A stretch of 64,000 nucleotides of DNA, from contig JAHDVF020001361.1 in the NCBI GenBank assembly GCA_022606425.2, positions 62,001 to 126,000 on the forward strand, read 5' to 3'. Each line of letters starts with the position of its first letter. The stretch's first letter is position 1. Position numbers and translations under genes: made by a program. The notes under the pieces are model-generated. The model saw only the letters and a list, made by a program, of their open reading frames with translations. It ran no database searches and was not told the DNA's origin. This DNA comes from Lepidostoma basale. Lineage: Eukaryota > Arthropoda > Insecta > Trichoptera > Lepidostomatidae. Shown piece by piece: positions 1-9,429 of this stretch.

Positions 1-254
1 AACTCCGAAAGATGTTGTGTAGTCTATAAATATAGTATAGTGGAATATTAAACAATGTTTTCTTTTGAAAAAATCCAGTGTAATAAGAAGAATTTACTAA
101 AAAAGCTAAGATCGGATGTTTTAATCTTAACGATTGGTTTGCAGCAAGTTTAACATTTTTGTTGGTTCTTGGGATGCAACTTGGGCCTTTAATGTGGTGG
201 TTTCCTGTTGCTTTCCACATGTTGTATACTACAGGTTATTTGAACTCGATTACT

Positions 255-372
255 GTATTGAATCCCATGACTTGTGATAGGTAGCTAGTCTATTGACATT
301 TTTTTTGCCACGTGAATTCTACCAGACTTTTTTTTCACTGTCATCGTTGGGAATCAAATACGGAACCTTTGG
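255..372 (-). mobile_element. SINE-S2 copy, degraded
   Basis: The reverse complement matches the S2 SINE body: the tract reading GATAGGTAGCTA, then GCCACGTGAATTC, then a decayed tRNA-like B-box (GGGAATCAAATACGG on the plus strand). The tRNA-like head is truncated where LINE-A sequence begins. The family is described at 54755. Confidence 0.55.
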
Positions 373-665
373 TTTGCGTCATTTACATATTTTCTTTACC
401 ATTCTTTTCATGTGTTCAAATAACTTTAAGCCCTTTCATTATTTTGTTCATAACACTTTCATTCGCGCTTCTTATATTTGCATTTGACACTCTATCATAA
501 ACACATTAAGAGATCTCATTTCTACTGCATTTATTCTACTTTCATCCTTCTTTTGCCAGTTCCATGATTCACTTCCATACATAAGGGTCGGTACAAGAAC
601 ACAATTGACTTTTTTGGATAGTCTTTTGTTTGCGATAACAAATTGAAGTGCACCGTTCACTTCGT
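373..665 (-). mobile_element. LINE-A fragment (non-LTR retrotransposon C-terminus)
   Basis: Read on the minus strand this encodes broken pieces of the LINE-A reverse-transcriptase C-terminal domain: NGALQFVIANK, VPTLMYGSESWNWQKKDES, RINAVEMRSL, then a frameshifted part. LINE-A is the commonest family in the window. Better copies continue into KTWHDQINQILN and MTRCMNVEEAREVCQERK and end in GTGATGGTTAG(TTAG)n. This copy lies about 37 bp upstream of the MED25-like exon at 702 and lacks both ends. Confidence 0.7.
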
Positions 666-701
666 TATAATAATCTTATGTGTTAAATATCATGTCTCCA
701 G

Positions 702-787
702 GAGGACCCATGAGCGGAGGACCGGGTAACCGGATGATGCGGCCCGTGATGGCCAGCAATCCGGGCCTGCGCCACCTGCTGCAGCAG
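702..787 (+). CDS. Internal coding exon, probable MED25 C-terminal region
   Basis: An 86-bp GC-rich exon stands out from the AT-rich surroundings. It has a TCTCCAG acceptor ending at 701 and a donor CAGCAG|GTATAA after 787. The reading frame (two bases, then 28 codons) is open: GPMSGGPGNRMMRPVMAS followed by NPGLRHLLQQ, a Gly/Pro/Met-rich segment. It ends in phase 0 and joins in frame to either downstream terminal exon (6756 or 16229). The NPGLRHLL block recalls the NPxLRxLL stretch in the C-terminal region of Mediator subunit MED25, which bridges transcription factors to RNA polymerase II. That identity is inference from a short match. The splice signals and composition are seen directly. 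Upstream exons lie outside the window. Confidence 0.6.
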
Positions 788-815
788 GTATAATTGATAT
801 CCCCTATACCCTGGG

Positions 816-985
816 CAGTGACCGTAACCTCACCGACGTAGACTCAAATCTCACCGACTCATTATCTCAAATGTTATAATAAAATCGCCATCGGGAGAGT
901 TGATAAGTGTCAGTTTTACATCTGTGCGTCTCTTATCAACGAGTCGGTGAGATTCAAGGCTACATCGGTGATGTTATGGTCACTG
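816..985. repeat. Short foldback element (MITE-like), 170 bp
   Basis: The ends are inverted repeats: CAGTGACCGTAACCTCACCG at the left and its near complement ending in GGTCACTG at the right. The arms are about 45 bp with an AT-rich loop. I see no matching flanking 8-bp duplication, so the superfamily is uncertain; CAGTG ends would suit hAT or a CACTA-like element. It sits in the first MED25-like intron. Confidence 0.6.
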
Positions 986-1694
986 TAAATGGACCTTAAC
1001 CCCTCCCTAGCCTCCACACACACACATGTGTCGTTACAATATTACCTCCCTGGTCATTTCAAACAGACAAATAATGTTGTTTTTAATATACAACAAACTC
1101 GGTTATTATGATCACAGAAATAGCTTCATCTTTAATCTCACTCTTCATCTTTAATCTCACTCTTATCTTAAAGTCTTGTTAGTTACACCATTTATAACTT
1201 AAGAACGGCTCTACCAATTTTGATGATCTATGATTTGTTGGATTTGTCTCCGTCCCGAATAGCAGAATAACTATTAAAATATCGGAAATAATCGACCCGA
1301 GTGCATCCCATCCAGCAAATATAATAGTTTAACAGAAAGTAATGCAACAATGGTACGCGAATCATTTCGATTCACTACAATAAAGCAAATATCTTGCTGC
1401 CATGTGAATTACATTCATATCAATGTAATTCAAATACTTTTAATTTTGAATTTTGCACATTTATTGAACTTAATTAATTTTAATTTAATAAATGACTAAA
1501 TTTAATTCAACTAATAAGTTAACACAACATTTGATTCTGAGACGGTACGAAGTCCGGGTCAGCTTATTATATAAATTAAAGACAATGTTTGTAAGTGTGT
1601 GGTCTATAGACTCAAAAATCACTCGACCGATTTTGCTGAAAATTTTACAGTTTGTCACTCTTAGTTCTAATAATAGTACCGGGAGTGTTTAGAG
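986..1694. other. Intronic stretch without recognised features
   Basis: AT-rich sequence. I see no exon with splice sites, no long ORF and no repeat that I can match elsewhere in the window. The duplicated phrase TCTTTAATCTCACTCTT near 1130-1160 is a minor local repeat. Confidence 0.4.
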
Positions 1695-1860
1695 CAGAGG
1701 TTCCCCAACTTTTTTGTCCCGTAGACCCCTTGCTGATTTCTTCTAATTTGTGTAGACCCCCTGCTTTGTTGATTTTTTTTACTTTAAAATTAGTTTTTGA
1801 AGCTGACACAGAGCTACTCACTTTAATAGGGTTTACTGTAGAAAAACTATATTTTTAAAT
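1695..1860 (+). mobile_element. hAT-type element end
   Basis: It starts with CAGAGGTTCCCCAACTTTTT, followed by a TCCCGTAGACCCC block. These are nearly the same terminal bases as the right end (read inverted) of the hAT foldback at 44347..45054. Only one end is recognisable and no transposase is present. Confidence 0.55.
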
Positions 1861-1929
1861 TAAATATGTTTTAAGTTTTATAGTTACACATTTTAACTGT
1901 TAAATTTACAACACTGTTATAATAGTTTA

Positions 1930-2385
1930 TCATAATGTATCACAGTTATGGTATTTGAAAAGGAAGAATGTATGACGGATTGTGACATAAGTGCGAACGG
2001 TGAGAAATTAGAGCAAATTACCGAATTTGTTTATCTGGGAAGCATGTTTACAAGAGATGGAAAAATGGAGAAAGATATCGGAAGAAGGGTTGGAGCTGGA
2101 AACAAAATAAATGGTGCACTCAAAGTCATTACTGCAAATAGAAATATATCGACTGAAGCAAAGATGGCATTGCACAATGCAGTTCTAGTGTATGAAAGTG
2201 AAGCTTGGAGTTGGCAGAAGAAGGATGAAAGTAGGATAAATGCCGTAGAAGTGAGGTCACTAAGAATAATGTGCGAAAAACAATGTACGATAGAATATCT
2301 AATGATGAAGTAAGAAAGGAATGTAAGGCGGATGAATGTGTGATAAATAAAATCAAGAAAGGGTCACTAAGATGGTTTGAACTCT
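1930..2385 (+). mobile_element. LINE-A2 fragment
   Basis: A 121-residue open frame encodes ISANGEKLEQITEFVYLGS, then a RRVGAGNKINGALKVITANR block, SEAWSWQKKDESRINAVE and RSLRIMCEKQ. This is the LINE-A2 subtype, which has ITANRNISTEAKMA where LINE-A has VIANKNLSKKAKMA. The copy is 5' truncated and broken at VLVYESEAW, where LINE-A2 normally has VLVPTLMYESEAW. It loses frame after 2310 and ends near ATGGTTTGAAC. Confidence 0.75.
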
Positions 2386-2762
2386 TCATGTGGCCGACAT
2401 TTACATTGTGATTTACATTGTGATATTATAACAGTGTTTCAAATTAAACAGTTAATTACTGAATATTATTTTAAATTATCAGATACCACACGGCTGCAGA
2501 ATTGCAACCGAAAGATGATATTTTTTCATTTATTATTATTTTTCATAATGGGCTTTAGTAATTTTGTAGAAAAACTTAGAGTATTTTTGCTGTTTGACCT
2601 CTTGTAACCTGTTTCATAATTATTACCTCGTCATCCTCCATACCTGTACCTGAGAGAAATGAAGTCTTAAGTGATTTTTGTCTGAAGTAGGACTTATGAT
2701 GGTCATGTCAGATTTGAATTATCCTATGATTCCGTCCAGAGCAGTTGTCTGTTTTAACCGCT

Positions 2763-2829
2763 ACTTGTATATAGCAAGTTATACTTACAGAGAGCAAGTT
2801 ATACTTGTATATAACAAGTTATACTTGTA
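2763..2829. repeat. 20-bp minisatellite (left part)
   Basis: Successive units read ACTTGTATATAGCAAGTTAT, ACTTACAGAGAGCAAGTTAT and ACTTGTATATAACAAGTTAT. A fourth begins ACTTGTA and is cut by the mariner remnant. The unit resumes at 3616 as TATAGCAAGTTAT, followed by a fifth unit ACTTGTATATAGCAAATTAT ending at about 3650. The array therefore existed before the transposon landed. Confidence 0.85.
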
Positions 2830-3615
2830 CGAGGCATATCCAGAAAGCAAGTGTACTGAATTTTTGTAGGTTACAATTTTTTTATTTAAACAAAATTACG
2901 TGGTTACCGTAGTACATATGTAAGTTATCAAATTATATATCGCACCGTGAGTGTAAAACCGAAACAAGTGCAAATATACAGTTTGGAGATATGGGAGTTT
3001 AAAGATTTCATATTGCTTGGAAAAACTGTTTTTTTTTTAAATAAACCAATGATTTTCGGTTTATAGGTATATTACTTTAAACTGAAAATCATTGGTTTTT
3101 TAAAAAAAAAACAGTTTTTCCAAGCAATATGAAGTCTTTAAACTCCCATATCTCCAAACTGTATATTTGCACTTGTTTCGGTTTTACACTCACGGTGCGA
3201 TATATAAACACGGATGCCATGATTTTCTTGTCTGAAATTGTGGTTTTGAACTTTTCTGATCGTCATGCACAGACGTATGACCGATTTTAAACTCGCGACA
3301 CCACTTGTACACACTCGTACGATTCGTAGATTAATCACCATATGCAGTTTTCACCGCATTATAAACCTCAACCGGAGGTTTTCCCTTCCAAACGAGATAA
3401 CGGATGACGCCGCGTATTTCGCACTTGGTGGGAGATTGGATTGACATTTTTCACGGAACGTGTTATCGCGTCGACACTTCTCAACGTACTGATTTCGAAC
3501 TGGTCTCGTTGTGGAGGGGAAGCCTCAGGCTACACGGAAGTGTAGCCAACATGTCGAAAATAAAATCCATTCGGTCGTGAGAGGCTCAGTACAATTACTT
3601 TCTGGATCAGCCTCG
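2830..3615 (-). mobile_element. Mariner remnant with terminal inverted repeats and TA duplication
   Basis: The ends are inverted copies: CGAGGCATATCCAGAAAGCA at the left and, on the minus strand, CGAGGCTGATCCAGAAAGTA at the right. TA lies on both sides (2828-2829, 3616-3617). The minus strand next to the right end encodes the DNA-binding N-terminus of a mariner transposase: MSIQSPTKCEIRGVIRYLVW, KGKPPVEVYNAVKTAYGD, then a one-base disruption, then SVYKWCREFKIGHTSVHDDQ. The catalytic half is missing and is replaced by a long hairpin (2933..3207). Confidence 0.85.
2933..3207. repeat. Large hairpin inside the mariner remnant
   Basis: Two arms of about 134 bp (2933-3067 and 3074-3207) are near-perfect reverse complements around a loop of about 6 bp. 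The right arm is continuous with the transposase N-terminal region, so the left arm looks like an inverted duplicate of element sequence. A transcript across it would form a long double-stranded RNA hairpin. Confidence 0.85.
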
Positions 3616-3653
3616 TATATAGCAAGTTATACTTGTATATAGCAAATTATACT

Positions 3654-3955
3654 GTGTGGTGGATATACTGGATACTATATTGATTATAACTTGATAATAC
3701 ATTTCGTACAAAAATTCACTTACGACATTATAGCTCTTAAGAACAAAAATATTGTATAGCGAAGGGTCTTTTGTGACTTTTGCATCTTTTAGGTTGCGCA
3801 ACATCTCTCCACCGGTGCTTGTCGACTAAAAAAAAAAAAGTGTATATACTCTTTAGCTTTAATGTATATAATTATTTATTAACTATATTATTATTATTTA
3901 TTATTTTATGAAATAATAACATTCTATTTTCCCATTCTCTTTGTGTTGTGGATTC
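3654..3955. other. No recognised feature
   Basis: AT-rich sequence between the minisatellite and the next repeat. No exon-like segment or matching repeat is seen. Confidence 0.4.
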
Positions 3956-3960
3956 ATATT

Positions 3961-4172
3961 TGAATAAATATAACTACACTTTTCACAGAGTGATCACTTA
4001 TATACTAAATTTAAATTCAATCCCCATGTTCCCTTTATCTCTCTCTTCTCATCGATCCTGATTATACCCTCCACTCCCACCTTTATAAATAGCTCCACCC
4101 TTTTTAGTATACAAGTGATAACTCTGTTTTATTTTAATAAAAATGTACATTGAAAAAAGTTATATTTATTCA
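3961..4172. repeat. Inverted-repeat element, copy 1 (unexpanded form)
   Basis: It begins TGAATAAATATAAC and ends with the complement GTTATATTTATTCA. Second inverted blocks lie inside: CAGAGTGATCACTTATATAC on the left, and on the right a tract whose complement reads CAGAGTTATCACTTGTATAC. Between them is a single CT-rich unit related to the 56-bp minisatellite unit of copy 2 (39707..40778). It is a MITE-like element without coding capacity. Confidence 0.75.
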
Positions 4173-4416
4173 ATAAAATATTTATTTATATCGCTTGTCC
4201 ACTGACCGGTTTCACTTGCAACTGAGCCTTGTCACGGAAAATGACGCTTAAAATTATATTGCCTGTGATCTTAGGTATGTCTGTGCGTTATCCTCTTTGA
4301 TTTATCATTTAAGAGTTGATTGGAGATTCCATCCGCTCATAATACCCTGAAGATGGAGTCTTTAACGATCTCTTAAAGTTCAGACCACGAGACAAAACCA
4401 AGATTTCAAAAAATAT

Positions 4417-4673
4417 AATTGAAGACTACAGGGGAAAAACAAGGAATGTCAGTAGAAGGTTAATTTGAATAAATTGAGAATAAAGCTAATCAAAGTCTAT
4501 ATATTTCTTAGCAATTAGCAATCGATTATCTAGCCATAGTCGATGACACACATGATTTTTGAATATGAAAATTTTACTGTGGATAGATACGTACAAATGC
4601 CGCTAGATGGCATTATTACATTTATTTTGAATTTTAACTGACATTCCTTGTTTTTCCCCTGTAGTCTTCAATT
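4417..4673. repeat. MITE with 37-bp terminal inverted repeats
   Basis: The left end AATTGAAGACTACAGGGGAA, continuing to GTCAGT, is repeated in inverted orientation at 4637..4673 without mismatch. If AATT is the target duplication (4417-4420, 4670-4673), the element proper is 4421..4669. The interior is about 180 bp, AT-rich and non-coding. Confidence 0.8.
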
Positions 4674-4955
4674 CTTTATCTGCAATAATTTTTTAGATTT
4701 GTAAAATATTTATCTTATGAAAAAAAATCCACTTCATTTCTTTTAGCTTTGGTATAAAGGGCTTTACATATATATATTTATATTGTTTTTAATACAAAAC
4801 AATTAATCGATAAACATGCAAGTATTGAAAAGACATTTTTTATATAACTCTATCATACATTACAAAACCCGTAACTACGAAAAAATAATTCAGTTTATTT
4901 AAAATTTAACAAGTCAATTTTGAGTATTTTTTTCCACTTTTTGATTTATTTCAAA

Positions 4956-5747
4956 TCACGACAGTCTGCAACATTAGCGTGAATGGTGAAAATCTGGAGC
5001 AAGTAGATGAGTTCGTGTATTTAGGTAGTATGTTTACAATAGATGGGCGAGTGGAGAATGATCTTGAAACAACGGTCGGGGCAGGCAACAAAGTGAATGG
5101 TACACTTAAAGTTGTCATCGCAAACAAAAACCCATCCAAAATAGCTAAAATGGCAGTGCACAATGGTGTTCTTGTGCCGACCCTTTTGTATGGAAGTGAA
5201 GCATGGGACTGGCAAAATAAGGATGAAAGTATAATAATTGCAGTAGAAATGAGATCTCTTAGACGAATGTGTGGATACTCTGTATGATAGAATGCGGTGC
5301 GAATGGTGGTGTTATGCGTTCCTGGTACTTTGTTGTATTTTTATGATATTTTACCTGTACTTAATAGATGCCTTAAACATTTTCCTGTTTGTAATGTCTA
5401 TTGAGTTAATAAACTGATTTGATTTGATTTGGTTATGAACAAAATAATGAAAGAATCATTAAGATGGTTTGGACACATGGAAAGGATGAATGAAGAAAGA
5501 ATGGTAAAAAAAAGTATATGTTAACGATGTAAATGGAACTAGAAATAGAATAAAGACCGAGGAAAACGTGGCACGATCAAATACTGAATGTAGGCTACGT
5601 GAGGAGTCAGAGAAATCGACGCGCGTTCATGACACGATGTATGAATGTTGAGGAAGCGAGAGAAATATGTCAGGAAAGAAAAGTGTGACAGTCCATTCTT
5701 TCTGCCTACCCCTCCAGGGAGACGGCGTGATGGTTAGTTAGTTAGTT
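4956..5747 (+). mobile_element. LINE-A insertion with 18-bp target duplication
   Basis: A 5'-truncated LINE-A lies between two copies of TTTTTGATTTATTTCAAA (4938-4955 and 5748-5765). The frame reads NGENLEQVDEFVYLGSMFTI, NKVNGTLKVVIANKNPSK, LLYGSEAWDWQNKDES and RSLRRMCGYSV. After an internal LINE-B insertion it resumes with NKIMKESLRWFGHMERMNEE. The 3' end GTGATGGTTAGTTAGTTAG defines the (TTAG)n tail of the family. Confidence 0.85.
5317..5431 (+). mobile_element. LINE-B 3' end inserted into LINE-A
   Basis: A 115-bp piece of the LINE-B 3' untranslated end starts CGTTCCTGGTACTTTGTTG and finishes AAACTGATTTGATTTGATTT. It is flanked by GTTATG on both sides (5311-5316, 5432-5437). LINE-A sequence continues across the junction after one copy of the duplication is removed, so this is a secondary, strongly 5'-truncated insertion. 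Confidence 0.8.
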
Positions 5748-5765
5748 TTTTTGATTTATTTCAAA

Positions 5766-6500
5766 GGTGCTATACCTTCATCGCTGAGAGAGTAATCAAT
5801 CCTTCGCAGAAGCATTCCCGGCTACGGAGATCAAGCTCTCGCTTAAACCAATCCAATCAATCACCTCTTCCAACAATGCTTAAGACATAATATACCTTCG
5901 AAATATGTCAATAAAACAAAATAAAAAAGTGGAAAAAACAGTGTGTGTTTAATGGTGTTGACAGACTACAGTTAATTTTTTTGTTTATTGCAGGGTTTTG
6001 TTATCTTTAACACATTTATTTAAAATTCCTTACCGTACATAATCACGTCAAACAAAAATGGATATTTTCAAATATGCTTGCATGTTTATAATGATGATTG
6101 GTTTTGATAGCATGTTAACGACGATGCATGCCACGATCTAACATGCATCACACCGACAGCATGCCACGCTTTTTCAAATAGCACCTCTTTGCAGTAACCA
6201 CGCTTGAGACTTATCTCAAGCTAAAATTCCCGGTTTCATACATTTGTTTAAAATTTCAAGATCTTGGGTATGTCACTTACACGTGGTTTCTGTGTAAGGT
6301 TGTTGCAGTCTTCATCTTCAGGACGACTGATCAATTCAGTCACTCTAAATATGGAGATGGTAGTAATCTTTAAAACTATGCAACATGGACATACCCAAAA
6401 TCCAATGGAATATTAATAGCTTGGTCATATGTTTGCATAATAATTGACTTGTAGACCTATTGATATATTTGCCATATAATTTTTTTGATAGAATAAAATT
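5766..6500. other. No gene recognised
   Basis: MED25-like intronic sequence. I see no exon-like GC-rich segment and no repeat family I can assign. Confidence 0.35.
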
Positions 6501-6501
6501 T

Positions 6502-6645
6502 TTGGTTAATTTGGATTTTTGGCCAGTTTGGATTTTTGGTCAAATTGGATTTTTGGCCAATTTGGATTTTTGGTCAATTTGGATTTTTGGCCAATTTGGA
6601 TTTTTGGTCAATTTGGATTTTTTGGCAATGTTGTTTTTGATCAAA
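6502..6645. repeat. 17-bp minisatellite, about 8 units
   Basis: Tandem units of TTTGGATTTTTGGYCAA alternate between GGCCAA and GGTCAA and decay toward 6660. The array ends about 110 bp before the acceptor of the alternative terminal exon at 6756. Long ORFs across it (FWSNWIFGQFGFLVN...) are artefacts of the repeat. Confidence 0.85.
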
Positions 6646-6755
6646 TTGGATTTTATGACACCTTAATATTTGATCTCATTGGAATATTGGAATATCGATC
6701 CAGTTGGATTAGTGGTTACTGGATTTTTGTTATATTTTTTAAATTCCTCCATCAG

Positions 6756-6821
6756 CAGGTGAGAGCCCGCGGCCGGCCCCCCGCTCCGGGGCCCATCCGG
6801 CCCCCCAACAATCACATGTAG
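6756..6821 (+). CDS. Alternative last exon of the MED25-like gene
   Basis: After the tract TTTTTTAAATTCCTCCATCAG, a GC-rich frame reads CAG GTG AGA GCC..., that is QVRARGRPPAPGPIRPPNNH, then M and TAG (6819-6821). It joins in phase 0 to the exon ending at 787. An acceptor 3 bp further (CAGCAG|GTG) would only drop one Gln. The GC-rich run stops within about 20 bp of the stop codon, and AATAAA follows at 7035, as expected for a terminal exon with about 220 bp of 3' UTR. An alternative reading is an exon end at CATCAGCAG|GTGAGA, which is also a good donor. Confidence 0.5.
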   Translation, partial: QVRARGRPPAPGPIRPPNNHM

Positions 6822-7034
6822 GCTCGCTCCACCCTTGCCATACCCACATAGCGAGGCCCTCTTGCCCACACTCTCAGACCAGAGATGTTACCCACGAACC
6901 CTTGCCCATTCAAAGTCATAAGATTACAACTAGACTAGTTAGCGATGGCAAAACTACTGTCAAGAAGTGTCTGTATTTAAATACATTTTATTATTTTTAA
7001 ACTTAACCCCATTTGTGCCACTGGCTTTATTTGC

Positions 7035-7040
7035 AATAAA
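7035..7040 (+). promoter_or_regulatory. Polyadenylation signal AATAAA
   Basis: The hexamer lies 214 bp after the stop codon of the 6756..6821 exon in TTTGCAATAAAGAAAA. No T/GT-rich element can be confirmed downstream beyond TGGTCTCG. Confidence 0.45.
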
Positions 7041-7275
7041 GAAAAAATGGTCTCGAACTGCGGTTAGCTACAGTCCGGACAGATAGTCTTAGGTTATTAT
7101 AATATAGTAAAACCTCGATATAACGGACTTTGGATATAACGGCCAAAAAATCCGGTCAAATGTAAAAAAAAATTTTAAATATCCTGTTAATATTATACAT
7201 GACTGAAAGTGAAATATCAGATGAAGTTATGATAGTAAGAAACAACACTGCTAAAAATGAAGTTATCAGTGGTAA

Positions 7276-7605
7276 GATCACGTGGCTCTATCCCACGGCA
7301 ATTCTTTTGGGAATGCATGGGGCCAACTCTCTGCAGCTTCGAAGAGATGGGCATCTCATAACCCATTTCTTTAGATTCCTCGGGGGATATTTCTAAAACT
7401 CGGCCGTGCTGGAGGGTGTTCGTCTTTTTGTCCCTGATAGATATCTCCGACAGCGACAGCATAGATTGTTTTGCCACCGGAACCAACCTGCCTCTGGTGA
7501 CACCGGTGGGAAGAGCAATTAATCTGCTGAACGCGGTCTCCTCGGAGATATACGTCTTTCATATTAGTGAAAGTGCGTTCAGAAGGCAAATACTCTTAAT
7601 TCTGC
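7276..7605 (+). mobile_element. LINE-B fragment
   Basis: It encodes WLYPTAILLGMHGANSLQLR, RDGHLITHFFRF, then VRLFVPDRYLRQRQHRLF with a frameshift, LVTPVGRAINLLNAVSSEIY and FRRQILLILPRQ. This is the C-terminus of LINE-B, a Jockey/CR1-type reverse transcriptase. The 3' UTR and tail are missing. It is broken by a frameshift near 7395. Confidence 0.75.
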
Positions 7606-7639
7606 CACGACAAGTCTCCAAAGACAATAATTTATATCT

Positions 7640-8890
7640 AAATACAGTGTACATATTTTAATAAAAAAACATGTTTTTTTTGTTAATTTTAAACCTATTT
7701 TTATATAACGGACTTTCGGCTTTAACGGACACCCCTTCCCCCAATTAGTCCACCGTAACAAAGAGAAAAGGATTAAGAATACTAAAAAATACAAACATAT
7801 ATAAAAATAAAATATAGTGTACATATAATTTTTAAAAAGTACTTATCGCTAGCAGCCTCTAATACTTTTAGGTCATAATAACTAGTCATAAACGCATCAA
7901 CTACCCTACTTGATGCATTTATGCTTAGTATATCAATTTAATGTATTTTATATAGTAAGCTTATACCTCAATTCTTCAACAACTACATCACATAATGCAT
8001 TTATGTTAAGGAAAATAGCTATTTGAATACAAATATTGTAAAATTAGTGCGATTCCCCAAACATAGTACATTTATGACTAAGAAGCTATTGAATGCTAGA
8101 AAACAAGTCTGTACTAACTACAGCTAGTGCGTTCTTGATAAGTAAAACTGCATTCGAAGTCTTAGTTAATGCGTTTATGAAAACTGAAAATCTGAGAAAA
8201 TGAAGAAATCATGAAATGTCACTTTGAAAGAGTTGTAGATCTCGTTTTCCTTATACCAGTTAATGTAATAACTCAATTTCGACAAAAACCTTAGTTGATG
8301 CGTTTATCGTAAGAGTTGCAAATGTAGTCTGTTGCAGTTCGAAACATTTTTTTTTAGACTGCAAATATAGCCAGCCGCACTATACTCGTACGGGTTAAAT
8401 AAAAACAGTCCCTCCTTTTATACATTCCGTTTAAATTATAAAAAAGTACTTTTACATTATTATTTTTACATAAAACAAAATGGTTGTGTTTAGACATAAT
8501 TACATAATAGTTATTTTATATTCTTTACAGTATTCATTAGTAATAATTAAAAAAAAAATTGCCAGTATTATTTACTTATTTATGTTGCCATTGTAAAAAT
8601 ATTTTTTTACCGTTTTTTTAAATAATATAGAAGATAGATGTATTATTATTTATTTATAAAAATGTGTTAAAATAATAGTTACTAACTATGTATATTTTTT
8701 AATGTGATTTTTTTTAAGAGAGAATGAAATAAATAATTAAATTATGTTGTCAGATATTTGAAGCTTATTCATATACGAGTATATTTAAAAACATGAAAAT
8801 TGGGTGTATCTATGTATGATTCAAGCATTATAGATTTAAAGGTCACTCCGAATCTTATTAGAATATAAAATTATCATCGTTCAATTAATT
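7640..8890. other. AT-rich stretch with a recurring GATGCRTTTATG phrase
   Basis: No exon or known repeat is seen. Fragments resembling TAACGGACTTTCGG near 7110-7150 and 7705 recall pogo-type terminal bases but do not form a clear inverted pair. Between 7885 and 8310 the phrase TTAGTTGATGCGTTTAT, or close variants, recurs about seven times. Confidence 0.35.
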
Positions 8891-8892
8891 TC

Positions 8893-9425
8893 TTCATCTC
8901 TTCTTCTTCTTTTTTTGTCTTGTCACACCTCCGTGGTGCATAGGGCCTCAAGGAACCTTCTCCATCCGACTCTATCGCATACCTGATCATCCCAAGTGAG
9001 GCCTGTCGCCTTAACCTCGTTCCTGCAGGGCTCTTCTCCAGGTGACTCTACGTCTGCCTCGCTTTCTCTTTCCCCTCATAGGGGACCAGTCTAGTGCACC
9101 CTGAGCGATGCAGGCTGGGTTCCGTCTCAGAGTGTGACCGATTCACTGCCATTTGCGTCTAGCGACTTGTTCTCTAATTGGTTTTTCGCCTGCCATAGTC
9201 CAAAGAGCGGCATCTGACACTGTTTGTGGCCAATAGATTTTGAATATTGAGCGAAGGTACCTATTTATAAACACCTGGAGTTTACCAATAACGTCCGTGG
9301 TAGACTTCCAAGTCTCACATCCGTACAGCAGTACGCTTTTAACGCTACTGCTGAATATTTGGAGCTTGAGCTTTCTCGAAATGATACCGGAGCGCCATAC
9401 AGCATAGCGAAAGCTCCCCTTGCCT
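8893..9425 (-). mobile_element. LINE-D fragment (RTE-like C-terminus)
   Basis: The minus strand encodes the same protein as the plus-strand copy at 25560: SRKLKLQIFSSSVKSVLLYG, CETWKSTTDV, then RRWRQTLRRNPACIAQGALD, RKRGRPRV, then VGWRRFLEALCTTEV. The 3' end is a GAA-rich tail (TCTTCTTCTTC on the plus strand). Frameshifts are present. Confidence 0.75.
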
Positions 9426-9429
9426 TGTT

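Noticed and set aside
4190..4236. Possible hammerhead on the minus strand (GAAACCGGTCAGTGG)
   Set aside because: GAAAC and GGTC are present but no convincing stem II or CTGANGA.
6460..6821. Long plus-strand ORFs rich in FWSIWIFGQFGF
   Set aside because: Produced by the 17-bp minisatellite; only the last 22 codons are exon-like.
7105..7740. Pogo-like element from CCTCGATATAACGGAC to TATAACGGACTTTCGG
   Set aside because: The two blocks are in the same orientation, not inverted, so ends cannot be defined.
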